A stretch of DNA of 64,000 nucleotides from Vicugna pacos (GCF_048564905.1 NC_133010.1:6145566-6209565); one strand, 5' to 3'. Shown: positions 1-11,918, numbered from the stretch's first letter. The notes: generated from the letters alone by a model not told the origin. Numbers and translations: made by a program.

Positions 1-1258
1 ATTTATAACTGCAATCTAAATAATGATTTAACTTAATTCCACCACTAGTTGCCCCCAAACAGGCTGAGTACATAGACACAACTTAAATCTGTTTGTTTTC
101 TCAACCCTTTCTCTATCCTCTTAAAATATGGATGTGAGATTAAAAACTTGGGCTCATTCGCACAGAGAACTCCCATTTAATGCAGCTTTGATTTGTGTTT
201 TAAACTCTCCCTTGGCCACTCCCAGCCTTGCAAGCTTGAAATCACTGTAGTAAGTATGAGAGATGTTATTACTTAGTTTGACATTTCTACTGACACTTGT
301 TTGACTGTCTCTGAACAAAAAGCTAAGAACAAAAGGATTAGCTGAAAATGTATTCAGTTCATAATGGGATGAAAATGTTGTAGGCTGACAAATTTCTCAT
401 GGTAAACCTTCCTTCTTCACAGTCCCCTCAATGTCTCCCAGAAAGCTGAAATTTCTTTCTTTAACTGTTTCAGAAATAAAATTCATCTACAGTGTGATTT
501 GGGGTAACAGGTAAGTACTCATTAGAGTCCCTTGAGAATAAAACGAGGTTAACAGAAATTGAAATGATGCAGATTCTTCTTAGAGAGCTTTAAATTGGGC
601 CCTGGGAAGTGAAAGCCAGACAGGGCTTTAAAGATTAGCTGACACACATTTTATGGATAAATTGAGATCCAGGAAAGAAAAAGGACTTGGGAGTCATGTG
701 GCTTGTTAGGGACAGAGCTGGCACCACCAAGCCTGCCAACTTCATTCTGTGACTCTGGGCCAATACTCACCATGATCCCTGGGATGGGATGTAATGATAA
801 AACAAGCAAAGTGCACAGTGCCATCTCTGTCTTGCCTAGAGCTTTATAAGGGAAATTCATGCAGATAAAGAGGAGTGTAGTAGATACTGGCTTCTCTAAT
901 TCTTTTTTTTTTCCTTTATCATACTAACTTCTATTATACTTAGGGCTAAGGGAATAATAACTAAATAAGATGTAATTTAAAAATTAAATAAATGCTCATT
1001 TCAACATGGCAAAGCACTTTCAGTGTCAGCTCTAATATCCTTTATCCCTGTCTTCATTGATCAAAAGTCCATTTATAAAAATAAAACATACAATGTTAAT
1101 ACTCCTTTCTCTGGGTGATGGGATTAAAGGGTAATCTTATTTTCTTGAATATAGTTTCTTCATTTTCCAATTTTTCTGCAGTGAGCATGTGTTATTTTAT
1201 TCAAAAATAAATTTAAAGAGGAACTAACCTTTAAAGAATATCTTTGGCAGGCTCCTAT
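1..1258. other. Unassigned AT-rich sequence
   Basis: I recognise no exon, RNA gene or repeat family here. The stretch is AT-rich with a T-run near 903-912. The short open frame on the minus strand at 651-860 has no recognisable protein and is rejected as chance. Confidence 0.5.
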
Positions 1259-1608
1259 TGTTACAGAAACCTGCATCCCATCGAGAGACCAAGCAACACT
1301 CGGAAGGTAGGAAAACTCAGGTTAATTATGCCAGGGGTGCCCAGAGGAGTTAACACTCCAAGGTCTGGACCATCTCTGTAGGTTTACACAGGCTTTTATA
1401 GGGTTTTAGGTTTCAATTAACTTTGTGTCATATGCAAATGAGGTGTTAGAAATGGACCAATCAGGAGTGACCTTTTGGGAACCAATGGAATTTTAGGGGT
1501 AAGTTTCATTTTCCTAGAAGCAAGCCGTTTTACAGAAGCACAAAAGCGGGAAGGCAATGGCCCTGCCTGCGAGGTCTTACTGGTCCCTTTGTGGGTTTTG
1601 CCCCTTCA
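1259..1608 (-). mobile_element. Solo LTR, class I (ERV1-like)
   Basis: A 350-bp LTR lies in reverse orientation. Read on the plus strand it starts TGTTACAGAAACCTGCA and ends CCCCTTCA, giving the TG...CA ends of an LTR. It is flanked by a direct CTAT at 1255-1258 and 1609-1612, and a 4-bp target-site duplication is usual for class I elements. A TATAAAA box sits at 1394-1400 on the minus strand. No internal viral sequence is present, so this is a solo LTR left by recombination. It lies directly against the MLT1 relic that starts at about 1612. The family name is uncertain; an artiodactyl or camelid lineage is inferred. Intact ends and duplication suggest it is younger than MLT1. Confidence 0.72.
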
Positions 1609-1611
1609 CTA

Positions 1612-2098
1612 TATTAATTTCCTATTGGTGCTACAACAAATTATTAGAGACTTAGTGGCTTAAAGCAACACAAACTTATTATCTTATAGTTCTGGAGTTC
1701 AGAAGTCTAAGAGAAGGGTGGCAGGACCACACTGCTTTCTGGAGGCTCCAAAAGAGAATCAGTGTTCTTGCCTGTTCTGGCTTTTACAAGCCACCTGCAT
1801 TCCTTGGCTCATGCCACTTTCTCCACCTTCAAAGCCAGCAGCCTAGCATCTTCAAGTCTTTGTCTCAAACCTCTGTTTTCATAATTACATTTTCTGTGAC
1901 TCTCTTCTGGCCTTTTCATATAAGGACTCTTGTCATTACACTGTACCCATCTAGATAATCCAGGATAATCTCCCCATCTCAAAATCCTTAGTTAATCATA
2001 TCTTCAAAGTCCCTTTTGCTATGGAAGGTAACATACTCATGGGTTCTAAGGATCAAAATGTGGCCATCATTGGGAGAATACTTATTCAGCCTACAACA
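1612..2098 (-). mobile_element. MLT1-type LTR relic (ERVL-MaLR)
   Basis: This reads in reverse as the MLT1 family LTR. The plus-strand start (attaatttcctattggtgct) and the following 'gtggcttaaagcaacacaaa' and 'agttctggag' segments follow the reverse complement of the MLT1 3' end. The other end, near 'cctacaaca', follows the MLT1 start. It is an old fossil LTR with no internal viral region. Such LTRs predate the split of the eutherian orders. Confidence 0.8.
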
Positions 2099-2172
2099 GA
2101 TCCTTTATCAAGCCTTTTTGATTTTTTTCCCCAAATATTCTCAAACTCTCCTTCATCTCCTACCCCATGCTT

Positions 2173-2216
2173 CACACACACGCACACACATGCATGCGCG
2201 CGTGCACACACACACA
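2173..2216. repeat. Alternating pyrimidine-purine tract, CA/CG, Z-DNA-prone
   Basis: Forty-four consecutive bases alternate strictly pyrimidine-purine. CA repeats flank a core reading TGCATGCGCGCGTGCA. Such tracts, above all with a CGCGCG core, are the classic Z-DNA formers. Two short overlapping open frames here are low-complexity artefacts. Confidence 0.85.
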
Positions 2217-2379
2217 GGGTACATTTTATGTTTTTACAGGGTATGTAAATATTCTGCTGAATAATATGTCAATTAACATTCTTGATCCTTTTCCCTCTGG
2301 ACTTTAAACACTATCAATGTTTCTCTTTCTATCTCATTTTCTCCAATTGTATTAGCTAATCAAATATAAATTGATTACC

Positions 2380-2700
2380 TACACAACCCTAGGCACTGTC
2401 TATGTTCTAAAGGTGGAATGGTGAATGATGCAGATACAAATTCTGCTCAGGGAAGTTTCATGATGGTAAGAAGAGTGAAATAAACCTGCAGACAAATATA
2501 TACAAACAAAATAATTAGCAAGTTTTCTAAACACTAGAAGTAAAATAGGCAGGCTATAATTTAAGAGTAATAGAGAGATGAATGACAGGCTCATCACTAA
2601 CATTCCTTCCAAAGGCTGAAATTGGGGCTGAGACCTGAAATGTAAAAGCAAGGTACACTAAAACCAAAGCAGACTGAAGCATGGTGGATAAAGACTGTCC
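2380..2700 (-). mobile_element. L2 LINE 3' relic
   Basis: The plus strand reads as reversed L2 3' sequence: 'ctaggcactgt', 'ggtgaatgatgcagatacaa', a degraded 'gaagtttcatgatgg' segment, and further on 'attccttccaaaggctgaaa' and 'gctgagacctgaaat'. It is very diverged and the boundaries are approximate; the relic may run on to about 2850. L2 has long been inactive in placental mammals. Confidence 0.6.
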
Positions 2701-2979
2701 TGCGTCCTTTCCTACAACATCTACAGTCGATACCAATATTGTTTAGTGATGTGAGTGCTGATTTGAGACTTGAGAGACTCAGAGAAATAATAGAGAAATA
2801 GCCCTCAGTTTCCTCATCTTGAATATTTAGGGAGTTGAATAATAACATCCAATATTATATTTGTTTGATGATTATGTATAAAATTTCATTTTCCATAGCT
2901 TTATATGCACTATCCTCTGGGATGTTGAAAGGCAAAAGCATTTAGCACTAAGATAGTGCTTTATTTTGGTTGTATGTGC

Positions 2980-2980
<1 letters not shown>

Positions 2981-3014
<34 letters not shown>
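2981..3014. repeat. (TG)17 microsatellite
   Basis: A pure dinucleotide repeat of about 34 bp. It is likely length-polymorphic and also Z-DNA-prone. Confidence 0.95.
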
Positions 3015-3016
<2 letters not shown>

Positions 3017-4849
3017 ATATATATGTTGAGTTGGTAGAGTGTCCCATTCCAGGAATCATCAAATAAGCCAATTGACTGGAAAATAATTACAAGTTTATTA
3101 CAGCCATCCAAATCCACATCATTATCATTTCTGAAATGAGGCTTCTGATTCCTTTGTGCTTCTAATCAAAGTGCAAGCACAGCCAAAGTTTATTTGTCTG
3201 ACTCAGACAAGCTGTCCACAAGCTGTGTTCATCTTCCCGCCACCTCTCAACACTGGGAAATTGTCTACCACTGCTGACCCCAATATGCTTTGGATTCGAT
3301 TCAATACCCAGGAAAACATTATAGATCATTCTTATTTGATCATAACAAGGCAGCTCAGCCCTTTTTAATAATGGTCATAAGTAAAAATAAATAAGCAATG
3401 TTGCCTGAATGAAATATAAAGCAATACTTCTCCTTTGCAATACACTTCTCAAGGAGAAAGTCCACAAGTGGCTCTCGTTTCTAAAGGTCTCGTGGCAACT
3501 CACTCAGAGGCATACATTTTTTTTTTCCAAGTCAACATGACATGGGGCAAATCACACTATCCAGATTTTGCATGTGCCCTACAAGCTTACAGTGGCTCAA
3601 CTTACAGTAATTTTTACGGATGATTACACTAGATAGATATCCTTGTGCCCCTTAGAGCAACACAATCTAATTCTTTGTGACCAACTACAACATCAAATGA
3701 GATTTATCTGTGTGCCCACAATATCTATTAGGTGCTGTGGTGATGGAGATCAGGCTAGCTACCTGCTTATTCAGTAAGACATTATCATTGATAGAATTCC
3801 AGCACTTATGAAAAATGCAGTCACAGGAACATGGCCATAAAAGTCATTCCTGGTTTTTTTTTTTTTTTTGCCTCTTAAAAGCTCCACATTTATGGATCTA
3901 GTTATCAGGAAAATGTATGAATTTTCTCTTACAGATATTCACCAATTTTTTCTGATTTCTGTATGAATTTTTAATTAAGATCTTACACAATGTAAAGAAT
4001 ATAAATATTACTGAATAACTAACTTCCTTAAGGAATAGATAAGAAAGAAGTAAAAGTCATCAGTTTTTAGGAGTTAAAACATACCAATTCACCAAATGAT
4101 TTGACAAATACAGAAATAAAGAGAAATAAATGCAATTTCAAATATTTTCATGGTTTATAATTTTCTCAAGGAAGTCAAAAAGTTTGAGGAAGCTTGCATG
4201 TTGCATAAAAACCAAATAAAAAGGCAAAGGGCCAATAAAATGCATTATTTACTTTTTCAGGCCATTTTGCTTGTTTGTTTTTGTTTCTTGTTTGCTGATT
4301 ATTGAATATTATGAAAATAAATGTACAAAAGCTTTTTTTTTTTTTCAAATGTGTTATAAGGTCATGGACTGGGATTTATCTGTGACAGCTGAGGGTGTCT
4401 CTCCCCTGATTAGTCCTTGAAGATCAACAGAACCACCAACATCCCTGTTTGACCTACTGGAAAGTACATAGTCCACTGTTTCGAAATACCCTAAGTATTT
4501 AATTCTCACTTAGATTGGCATTAAACACAATTAAAATCAGCATAACATCCATGACACTTTTGAAACCTGGTCTTCTTTGCTACCAAACATTGGTGCAGCT
4601 ATTTTTAAGAATAATTTCACGTGGATAATTTTGTAAGACATACGATACAGTCTGATTCTGAACTCTGAACTAGCGATTAAGCAGTCTTCTCTATACGTCC
4701 CATTTCCACCCCTATGGATGGGTATCAACGTTACCTCCTTGTAAGGCTCATATTTCCTTCATCCTCTTAAGTACCAACTCATCAATTCACAGCAGTCCTG
4801 GGGTAGGGTAGACCATGAGACTCCCTTAGCTTTAACTTTAGGGAAAGGG
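3015..4849. other. Unassigned sequence with three T-runs
   Basis: I recognise no gene or repeat family. T-runs lie near 3517-3526, 3854-3869 and 4333-4345. They could be worn poly(A) tails of reverse-strand retroelements, but I cannot recognise element bodies beside them. Confidence 0.45.
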
Positions 4850-5080
4850 AAGATTGGAAAGAGTACAGAGCACCTTGCCCTTGGATACAGTGAAAGGGCT
4901 TAATTGGAAATGAAAATCCTGGGTTCTAATCCTGACTCTCTCCTTAACTATAATGATGCTGGCTAATGGATTCATGTCTTTTTGCCTCAATCTCTTTAAA
5001 TAACAGAAAAAGGTTGGACTACATGCTCTCCAAGACTCCTTTCAGAATCGTGATGAATTCCCGATTTCAGTGCTCTTACC
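4850..5080 (+). mobile_element. MIR-family SINE
   Basis: The order of segments follows MIR in sense: 'ggaaagagtaca', then 'cctgggttctaatcctgact' (tRNA B-box region), then 'tgcctcaatctctttaaat'. The end 'ggttggactacatgctctcc' followed by 'ttcagaatc' resembles the MIRb/MIR3 type of end. It is strongly diverged and the boundaries are approximate. Confidence 0.65.
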
Positions 5081-6164
5081 TAAAATGATTTCCTTCTTCC
5101 TTTCACCATGTGGGTCATTTCACATAAATGACCTGGAGCTGCAAAACCCGTCATTGCTTGTCAACTGAGCTGACCTCCATTTTGCACTGCCTATGTCTGT
5201 ATGGCTGACTGGTTTGACTATTTGCAAGTCAGCCTCCTAGGAATTCATCTTATCTTTGCAAGTTGGCAACAATTCAGTGCTTAAGACAACTGGAGTCACC
5301 TGACCGTGAAATGGCCACTCCCTATTTCTGCTTTGACACGAACCCATCCTTCTGTTGTCTGATGCAACTGAGCCTTCTTCTTACAGTACTTAGGTCATAA
5401 ATGTAACACTCGTGGACTTATTTCAGAGAATACGATGAAATACTCTTGCCACTGAGAGGCCACCCAGCCACTCCTTTCACACAGGTAGACCCAAAGGTAA
5501 GACAGAGTGGCCCCAGCAAAGTCCAATGATGGCCAACTCTGAAAGAAGACCCCCTAAACGTTGTTCTATCCACACTGAAACAGATGCAAAACCCCTCTCC
5601 CAGAAATCCAGGTCAGCAGAGGAAATACAGAAATGGTGACTTTGACACCTGAAAGGAATCATAAAAAAAGGAGGAAAATGCAATTAGATCCTCAATATCT
5701 CAATGGTCTTAATACATTTCTACTTAGTCAAAGAATGCATTTGTCTTGGGGAAGGGCTAGGGGTCAAATTAACGCCATTGACTCAAACTTCAGAGTCAAG
5801 AAACAATTCATGTTAATTCTAACAACTGCTACATTTTTCTGAAGCTATAGTTTTAAAGATGATTTTGCAACAAGTTACTCCTGCTGATAGAAATCGTTTT
5901 TTCTTATAACGTTCCTTGTAGGGATTGCCAATCTACCTGTTATGAGTATCACTGGACTATAGATCGTATTTTGAGAAACAAATAAATTTGACTTGTGGCA
6001 CTGAAAGAACGGCTTTTAGATTGACTGTTGCCTGAAAAAGCACAAAACACTTTGCAAAAGTCGCTGAATCTCTTCCTTCCTTTGTCACCTTATTGAACTT
6101 CACTCATTCCTTCCCACAGGGTACAGCAGTCCAAATATTGATATTTAATTGTTTTGTACTTTCT
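5081..6164. other. Unassigned sequence
   Basis: No recognisable gene, exon or repeat. The open frames of 68-69 codons overlapping on both strands at 5477-5842 match nothing I know. Confidence 0.45.
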
Positions 6165-6300
6165 TTGTAGTCTGCATTTTACATGCATTAGTACATTTGA
6201 CTCTCACAACCTTACTCTCAAGAAAACTGGCAACATCTCAAGATTATACAACCATCAAGGATGGTCTTGGAATCCTGATTCCAAGACTTGTATGATTTCC
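6165..6300 (-). mobile_element. Possible MIR relic
   Basis: The plus strand reads 'ttacatgcattagtacattt', then 'ctctcacaacctta', resembling the reversed MIR 3' half (ttacatgcattaactcattt, cctcacaaccct). The match is short and worn. Confidence 0.4.
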
Positions 6301-7138
6301 ATCACACACAAAAGTGCAACTCAGACAACTCACAGAGCCGCTCTGGGCAATCAGATTCGGTGATACAGTTTGGAACACAGGAGTCAGGAAGGTAAGAAAA
6401 TGGAACACAGAGGACACTCAGAGGTGAGGAGAATGAGACAGCACCAGGCATAGAGATTCTTCCATCAAACCCTACTTCTTTTCTGACTCTGACATGAATA
6501 TTTTCATCAGCCCTTTAAGTGATTTTTCTTCTTCATGGAACATCCAGCATCAGAGAATTATAGACTGCCCTTTTTTCTCCCCTCTAAATTAGTTTCCCCT
6601 CAAATTATGACTGGGGACCTCCGCCACCTACCTGCCCTGCTAGTAAAACACTAACAAAACATGTATTTAATCAAGGGTAGCTATCACTTTTTAAAATTAA
6701 AATTAAAAACTCTACTTGTTCTCTGTAGCCAATGTGTGAATGGACATTGAAGAAACATACAGTATCTGAGCTAAAACCTCATTTTTGAAGCAAGCTTCTT
6801 AAAACTAAAATATGTACATAGCCTATGTTCCACCATGGAAAATCATGTTGTAGAATCTGGTTACAGGTTGAAATATGTTGCCTGAAACCCCAGCATCATT
6901 CATTTCAAAGAAATAGAATGACAGGCAAATGGAGCTGAACCAAAATCAATTGCTATACACATTCAGTGAAGCTCACATTTAAAAAGAAAAAGAAACAAAC
7001 AAACAAAACAAAACAATCTATTCTCACCAAGTGAAAGCAAACTCAAGTCTAAATGGTTATGTTACTCCTTACTCTAAGAATAAATACAATTTAAAATACC
7101 ACCTGAAGATTTTCATTAAACACACTGAACAAGAAAGG
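6301..7138. other. Unassigned sequence
   Basis: No gene or repeat family recognised apart from an A/C-rich simple tract at about 6988-7017 built of CAAA and CAAAA units. Confidence 0.45.
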
Positions 7139-7147
7139 AAACTTTGA

Positions 7148-7277
7148 GGGAGGGTATAGCTCAGTGGTAGATTGCATGCCTAGCATGCATGAGGTCCTGG
7201 GTTCAACTCCCAGTACCTCTACTAAATAAATAAACCTAATTACCTCCCTTCATTAAAAAATTTTTTGTAAAAAAAGC
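7148..7277 (+). mobile_element. Camelid tRNA-derived SINE (Vic-1 type)
   Basis: The head is tRNA-like: A box 'tagctcagtggt', B box 'gggttcaactccc', then 'cagtacctct'. A 'taaacctaattacctccct' body follows, and an A-rich tail runs to about 7277. This is the layout of the camelid-specific Vic-1 SINE. It is flanked by a direct repeat AAACTTTGA at 7139-7147 and 7278-7286, extendable to 12 bp with one mismatch, as expected of L1-driven insertion. Both polymerase III boxes are close to consensus. It is the best single indicator of the host lineage. Confidence 0.93.
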
Positions 7278-7286
7278 AAACTTTGA

Positions 7287-8829
7287 TGATGAAACACCCT
7301 GTTTTATTCACATGACTTCTCTGTGGATTCTGAGAGATAGATTTGTCTTGTGGATTTCTAGCTATAAAATCGAGGGGTGCCTTGCCCCAACAAATGTTCA
7401 TTATGATTTCCGTCATACAAGGTCGACCTTCCAAACACTTTAGACCTCTGGAGAATTCATTTGCTTCATTCATCATTTGTTTCCCTGGTTTAGCTAGACT
7501 TTTTTTAAATCAAGAATCTCAATAAGGTTACCATGATATGATAAAGTTGTTGCTACAAGAATTTTTCCCCTAAACTCACATGTAGAGCTTTTTCTAAGAA
7601 TGTTCATACAACACACAAAGGGCTCATTGAGAGATTCATGTGTGTCTTTTTAAATTGTTTTTTTCAATTCACAAGGAAAACATCTTGTGTGGCTGCTTTG
7701 AGAATTAACTTGCCTAGTTTTTTGGCATTGTGAATATACAGCCTTAGTATTAACAGAGATTTGCTACAAACCCCAGAACATGGACTGATCAACTCAAAGG
7801 CCTTTACGTTGTCTCTGGTCTATTTCTGAAGCTCTGGAGAGTTCAATTTGGTGGAAAGATACAGATAACTAGATTTTGTTCTTTGATATCTAGAATCTAG
7901 GAAATGCGCAGAATGCAATTCCACAGAAATGCACCAGTGATTTCCTCAAAATTTTACTTAGATTTCAATTAATATACATTTGAACATTTTAAAATGGTAA
8001 CAATAACATACACTCACAATTCCTGTTTTGTTCTCACAAAAAATGTTTATTCCTCCACCTGTCAGCTATTTTTCTCCAACCCTTTTTTCTTTCCTGGAAG
8101 AACAGCATCCAAACTTTTAAGCTCTTAATTAGAAACAAAATCTCCAAAGCCTCCTAGGGCTGGGCGTTACCTTCTAGGGTAGAAGAGAGCTGAAGAGAGC
8201 AGGATGCGGATGCATACGAATGCCCTGCGGCGGCAAGCTGGGTGGAGGCAGCAGGCAGCATTCAGCCTCACCCACTGTTACCATGTTTACCTCTACCCTG
8301 GCTTGTTCCCTCCAATCTCGAGAGGAGAATAATTTTGTTGTGTCCGCAGCCCACGTAGAAGAAAACGTTTCCATGTATCTTGAAGATGAGACCCATATGC
8401 TGGGGTTATAGCAGGAGGTGTTGGAGGAGTTAGCTTGGAAAAGAAGTGATCTCATCCACAAAGGAGATGAGCAGGTGAGGGTTTTCTAAAAAGGTGAGCT
8501 CCTCATTGTCTCAGCTCGCTAATCGGGATGGAGATGCTGCAGTGAGCGATAGAGACTGGGATGTAAGAGTGGTGCTCAAACCGATGAACAGCATGGCTTC
8601 TTCAGCATGAACACACAATCCTGGGACTTCTTACTCCCCACTCAGTGATTCTTTCCACTCAACAACAGCATTAAGTGTCTTTTTGTGCTAAGTTCTGTGT
8701 TACATGTTGGAAACTGAAAAACTCTTAAATCAAGAGAAACTTAGAAAAAAATGGTTGTTTCTATTTGGGAATTTTAAAAAGAAGAGGATACTGTTTAAAT
8801 GAAAGAAATAAGATCTGAAGCTCCAAAAA
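7287..8829. other. Unassigned sequence with a local CpG cluster
   Basis: No gene or repeat family recognised. Between 8160 and 8590 CpG dinucleotides are clearly denser than in the neighbourhood (for example gcggcggc, tctcgag, gtccgcag, aaaacgtttcc, taatcggg). The opposing open frames at 8174-8461 (minus) and 8220-8411 (plus) match no protein I know. Confidence 0.45.
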
Positions 8830-9130
8830 GAACCTAGTGTTATCCAGTTGACCAGGGACGAGGGGAGGGAAGCCCTGTTTTAGCCATGGAAGGCACAGGG
8901 AGCAAAACTAAGAAGGCGGGAAACAGGGCGTCATGATGATACAGATGAAAGTAGTGAAGACAGAGAGAGAGGAGTACTGTGAGGGGTAGAGGTCGCAGAG
9001 GAGTGAGAAATAAAGTGACAGAGGTAGGGAGAGAATCTGAACTCAGGGCTGCACATTAGCCCTTGTCATGCAGGTGGGAAGATGCTGTAAGACCTTAAAG
9101 TGTTTTGATGAAAGGGAATGTAAAGGTTTG
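8830..9130 (-). mobile_element. L2 LINE relic
   Basis: The sense is reversed L2 3' sequence. Purine-rich 'gacagagagagaggagtact' and 'gtcgcagagg' are followed by 'gtcatgcaggtgggaagatg', 'gtaagaccttaaagtgtttt' and 'gatgaaagggaatg'. The order fits but divergence is high and the boundaries are approximate. Confidence 0.45.
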
Positions 9131-9149
9131 CTTGTTTGTAAATTGCATT

Positions 9150-9300
9150 ACTATTTTATTTCACACATGTGGAACCTGAGGTTCAGAACTACGGCACCTT
9201 GCCAACAGCAGCACATTTACTAAGCAGAAATGGCATTCAAACCCAAGATTTAAACCCTGTCAGTCTGACTCCAAACTCAGTCCTCTCTACTAAAAGACAA
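9150..9300 (-). mobile_element. MIR SINE relic
   Basis: The plus strand carries 'tggaacctgaggttcagaac', then 'tggcattcaaacccaagatt', then 'gtcagtctgactccaaa'. This is the reversed MIR core and head (gaggaaactgaggctcagag, ggattcgaacccagg, tctgactcc). Confidence 0.65.
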
Positions 9301-10149
9301 AATCTTTACAAGGATGCACACTGGCGTGTTGTTTTGAAGACCCACAAGTGCTCCCAGATGCCTCTGAAAACCATGACAATCAAGAGAGGACACAAAAACC
9401 CATATGCAGAGGTTTAAAATGTCATTTAGTTTGGATGACACAGATCCAATGATGTCTAACTTTCCACCTTCATCGGGCTAACGTGCACAGAGCCAGGAGC
9501 TTCTTGCTTTGGCCTCTCGGAGCACTTTGAGTGAAGAGCGGCTGTGTCTGCCCGACCTACCCAGGGCTTATGCTGGAACCCTGCAGCCCCACACCAAAGG
9601 CCACACGTGAGCTACTGCTGCCGTAATCGGAGCCTGGAGAAAGTCTGTTCTCAGAGAATTCCCCACCTACTTGAGCAATCTAATTATTTTAGGTCAAAAT
9701 ATAAAGCAAAACAAAACAACAAATCATCCAAAACGGGGGTAAGGAAGAAAATGACCTTCTTATTACATTTCACCTAAATATGTCAAGTTTAGTTGTTGTT
9801 TTTTTTTCCCCCACATCATGTTTTAGTGATAAAAGGAGCAAAGAGCAAAGACATCTTCACTGGAGGGCTGCTCATAAATGCCCTCCTGGGCAGATCAAAG
9901 TGAAAATAACTCTCAAGTTTCCACTTCTGTTCGTTCTCCAGTCTGTTTCAATGTCAGTCTCATAGTGATTTGCTCTTAGAGGCCATCTGATTTTATCAAG
10001 TTGGCCAATTACATTATTACACTTGACTTTGAACAACCTGGGGACTTCCCTGTTAGTCTCCCAAGGATATTCCAATAATTATATTACATAATATATTTTC
10101 AGGACTTTTACACAAAGGACCTGCTGAATGATTTTAGTGGATTCTTCCA
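9301..10149. other. Unassigned sequence
   Basis: No gene or repeat recognised. Open frames of 60-77 codons (9544-9777, 9780-9965, minus 9872-10075) look random in composition and match no protein I know. Confidence 0.45.
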
Positions 10150-10510
10150 TAAGTCACCCAGAAACATAAAACAATTCAGCAAGTATCAGGACACTGTCAA
10201 TCACTGGCACTGTTACAGGTCAGATGCAAAGGGGAACAAGACTTTGCACCTCAGCATTTTTCACTAGTCAGGAAGGTAGGCAAGAAGACAAACGCCCATA
10301 AAGATGAAAAAAATTCAGTGGAAATTCTGTAGGGAATGAATAATGGTTAACACTGGGCATGATATGTTGACTGGGCATGAAAAATGGGCAGAATTTAGAC
10401 AGGTAGAGCTGAGAGGTACAGATCAGCAGTAGAGTTAAGTAAGGTTGAGGGAGAGAAGCTGTGCAGGTGAAAAGAATAAAGAAAGCAAATGCTTATGAAT
10501 TTCTAAGGAT
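10150..10510 (-). mobile_element. L2 LINE relic
   Basis: Reversed L2 3' sequence: 'ggcactgttacagg', 'caaaggggaacaagact', 'ggcaagaagacaaa', then a purine-rich stretch with 'gaatttagacaggtagagc' and 'gaaaagaataaagaaagcaa'. The order agrees with L2 but identity is low. Confidence 0.45.
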
Positions 10511-11918
10511 CAGGATTTTGTACAAGAGTGGTTGGTGATGGACGTATTACCTTTCCTGATGTTGCAAAGTTGGGAGACATGCCTTGTCTTTTCTTCCAGC
10601 AGATGTCTACCAGGTCTCAGGGAGGCCCTTTCCAGAGGGGAGAGAGCCATTTTCTTTCATTGTCAAAAACACAACCTTTTCTTTCAAGTGGCAGTAGCAA
10701 GCATTATAGATTAACTGAGAGACAAATGCTGTGTTCACTCCACACAAAAGATGTGCCCTGGGTCATAGCACCTGGAATTGCCCTTCTGAAAATAATGAAA
10801 TATTTTACAAACCATGAGCCTACGATACAACCAAAACAAACAAAACAAAACAAAAGAAAACAAACAAAAGAGACCAGCAGTGTGAGCTGAGCCTCTCTAC
10901 ATATGGCTAGAATGTGTCTGATGACCTCGTTCGTTTTTTTCAGGGGTGGGAAAACAGATGTCCTGCCATGTGACTGAGAGAAGATGTATGGCTGGATGCA
11001 GCTGTGAAGACAGCTGCCTAAACCAATTAAAACACAGATCTATCCATTCCCCTTGGTACCTTAAAAGACTCTGGAATTATCACAATTAATACTCCAGACC
11101 AAGTATGTCTCCTGCATAATAATATGGCTTAACACTTCCCTCGAACTGCAATTCTTCAAAGCTCACTGCAAATGTAGGTTCAGTTTTAGAGTTTTCAAAG
11201 GAGATGGCTAGAAATTTCTAGCTTTGCGTATATACAAATGGGTTGGAACGTTACCCCCAACTGGTTGATTAAATCTCTGAACAACGTTTTAGGGTGTGTG
11301 ATCCATGATTTCATGACCTCAACTGAGGAGATACAGACACAGAGACCTAGAAATAAATCGCTCGGCCTAGACCACGCGGTTCTGCGTACTGGAGGAAATG
11401 AGGCAGTTTCTAATTCTGGGTATAAACTATCGATCTGTGACCCCACAGTCCCAACCAGGAATATTAACCCAAGATACCCAAAGACAAAACAGCCCGGTTG
11501 TCCATCAGTAAGAGAAAGGACACACTGTTAGATGTGTAGTCAGCAATGAAAATGAGCAACTTACTGCCTCCACCGGACTTCAGATGAGAGCACTGAGGCT
11601 CAGGTATGAAGAGACATCTAACGTACTACCATTAGGCAGGTTTGCATTGCCAGCCCGGCACCCATCCCTTAATGGGTTCAGGACAGTCCATGTGGGGACT
11701 CAGACCTTTGCAACAACGACCAGGGGAACTGTGCTCTGTGGGAATCCTTTGCAAGACATTTTGTTGCTGTTTTGCTTCGGTAATTGTAAATTTTTTGCAA
11801 CATTTTTTGTTTTCTGACTTGTAGAAGTTTTTTGTTTTTTGTTTTAAATCATGTATGCAATAACTTCTCAACTATTTTATTAATCTGAATAATTTGTAAG
11901 TTATTTGAGATTCTTTTT
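10511..11918. other. Unassigned sequence with an A/C simple tract
   Basis: No gene or transposon recognised. An AAAC/AAAAC simple tract lies at about 10831-10869 and produces the lysine/threonine/glutamine-rich end of a 120-codon open frame at 10528-10890. That frame has no recognisable domain. Confidence 0.45.

Noticed and set aside
7148-7220. A functional tRNA gene
   Set aside because: The tRNA-like head has A and B boxes but no cloverleaf-length mature tRNA; the downstream body and flanking duplications show it is a SINE.
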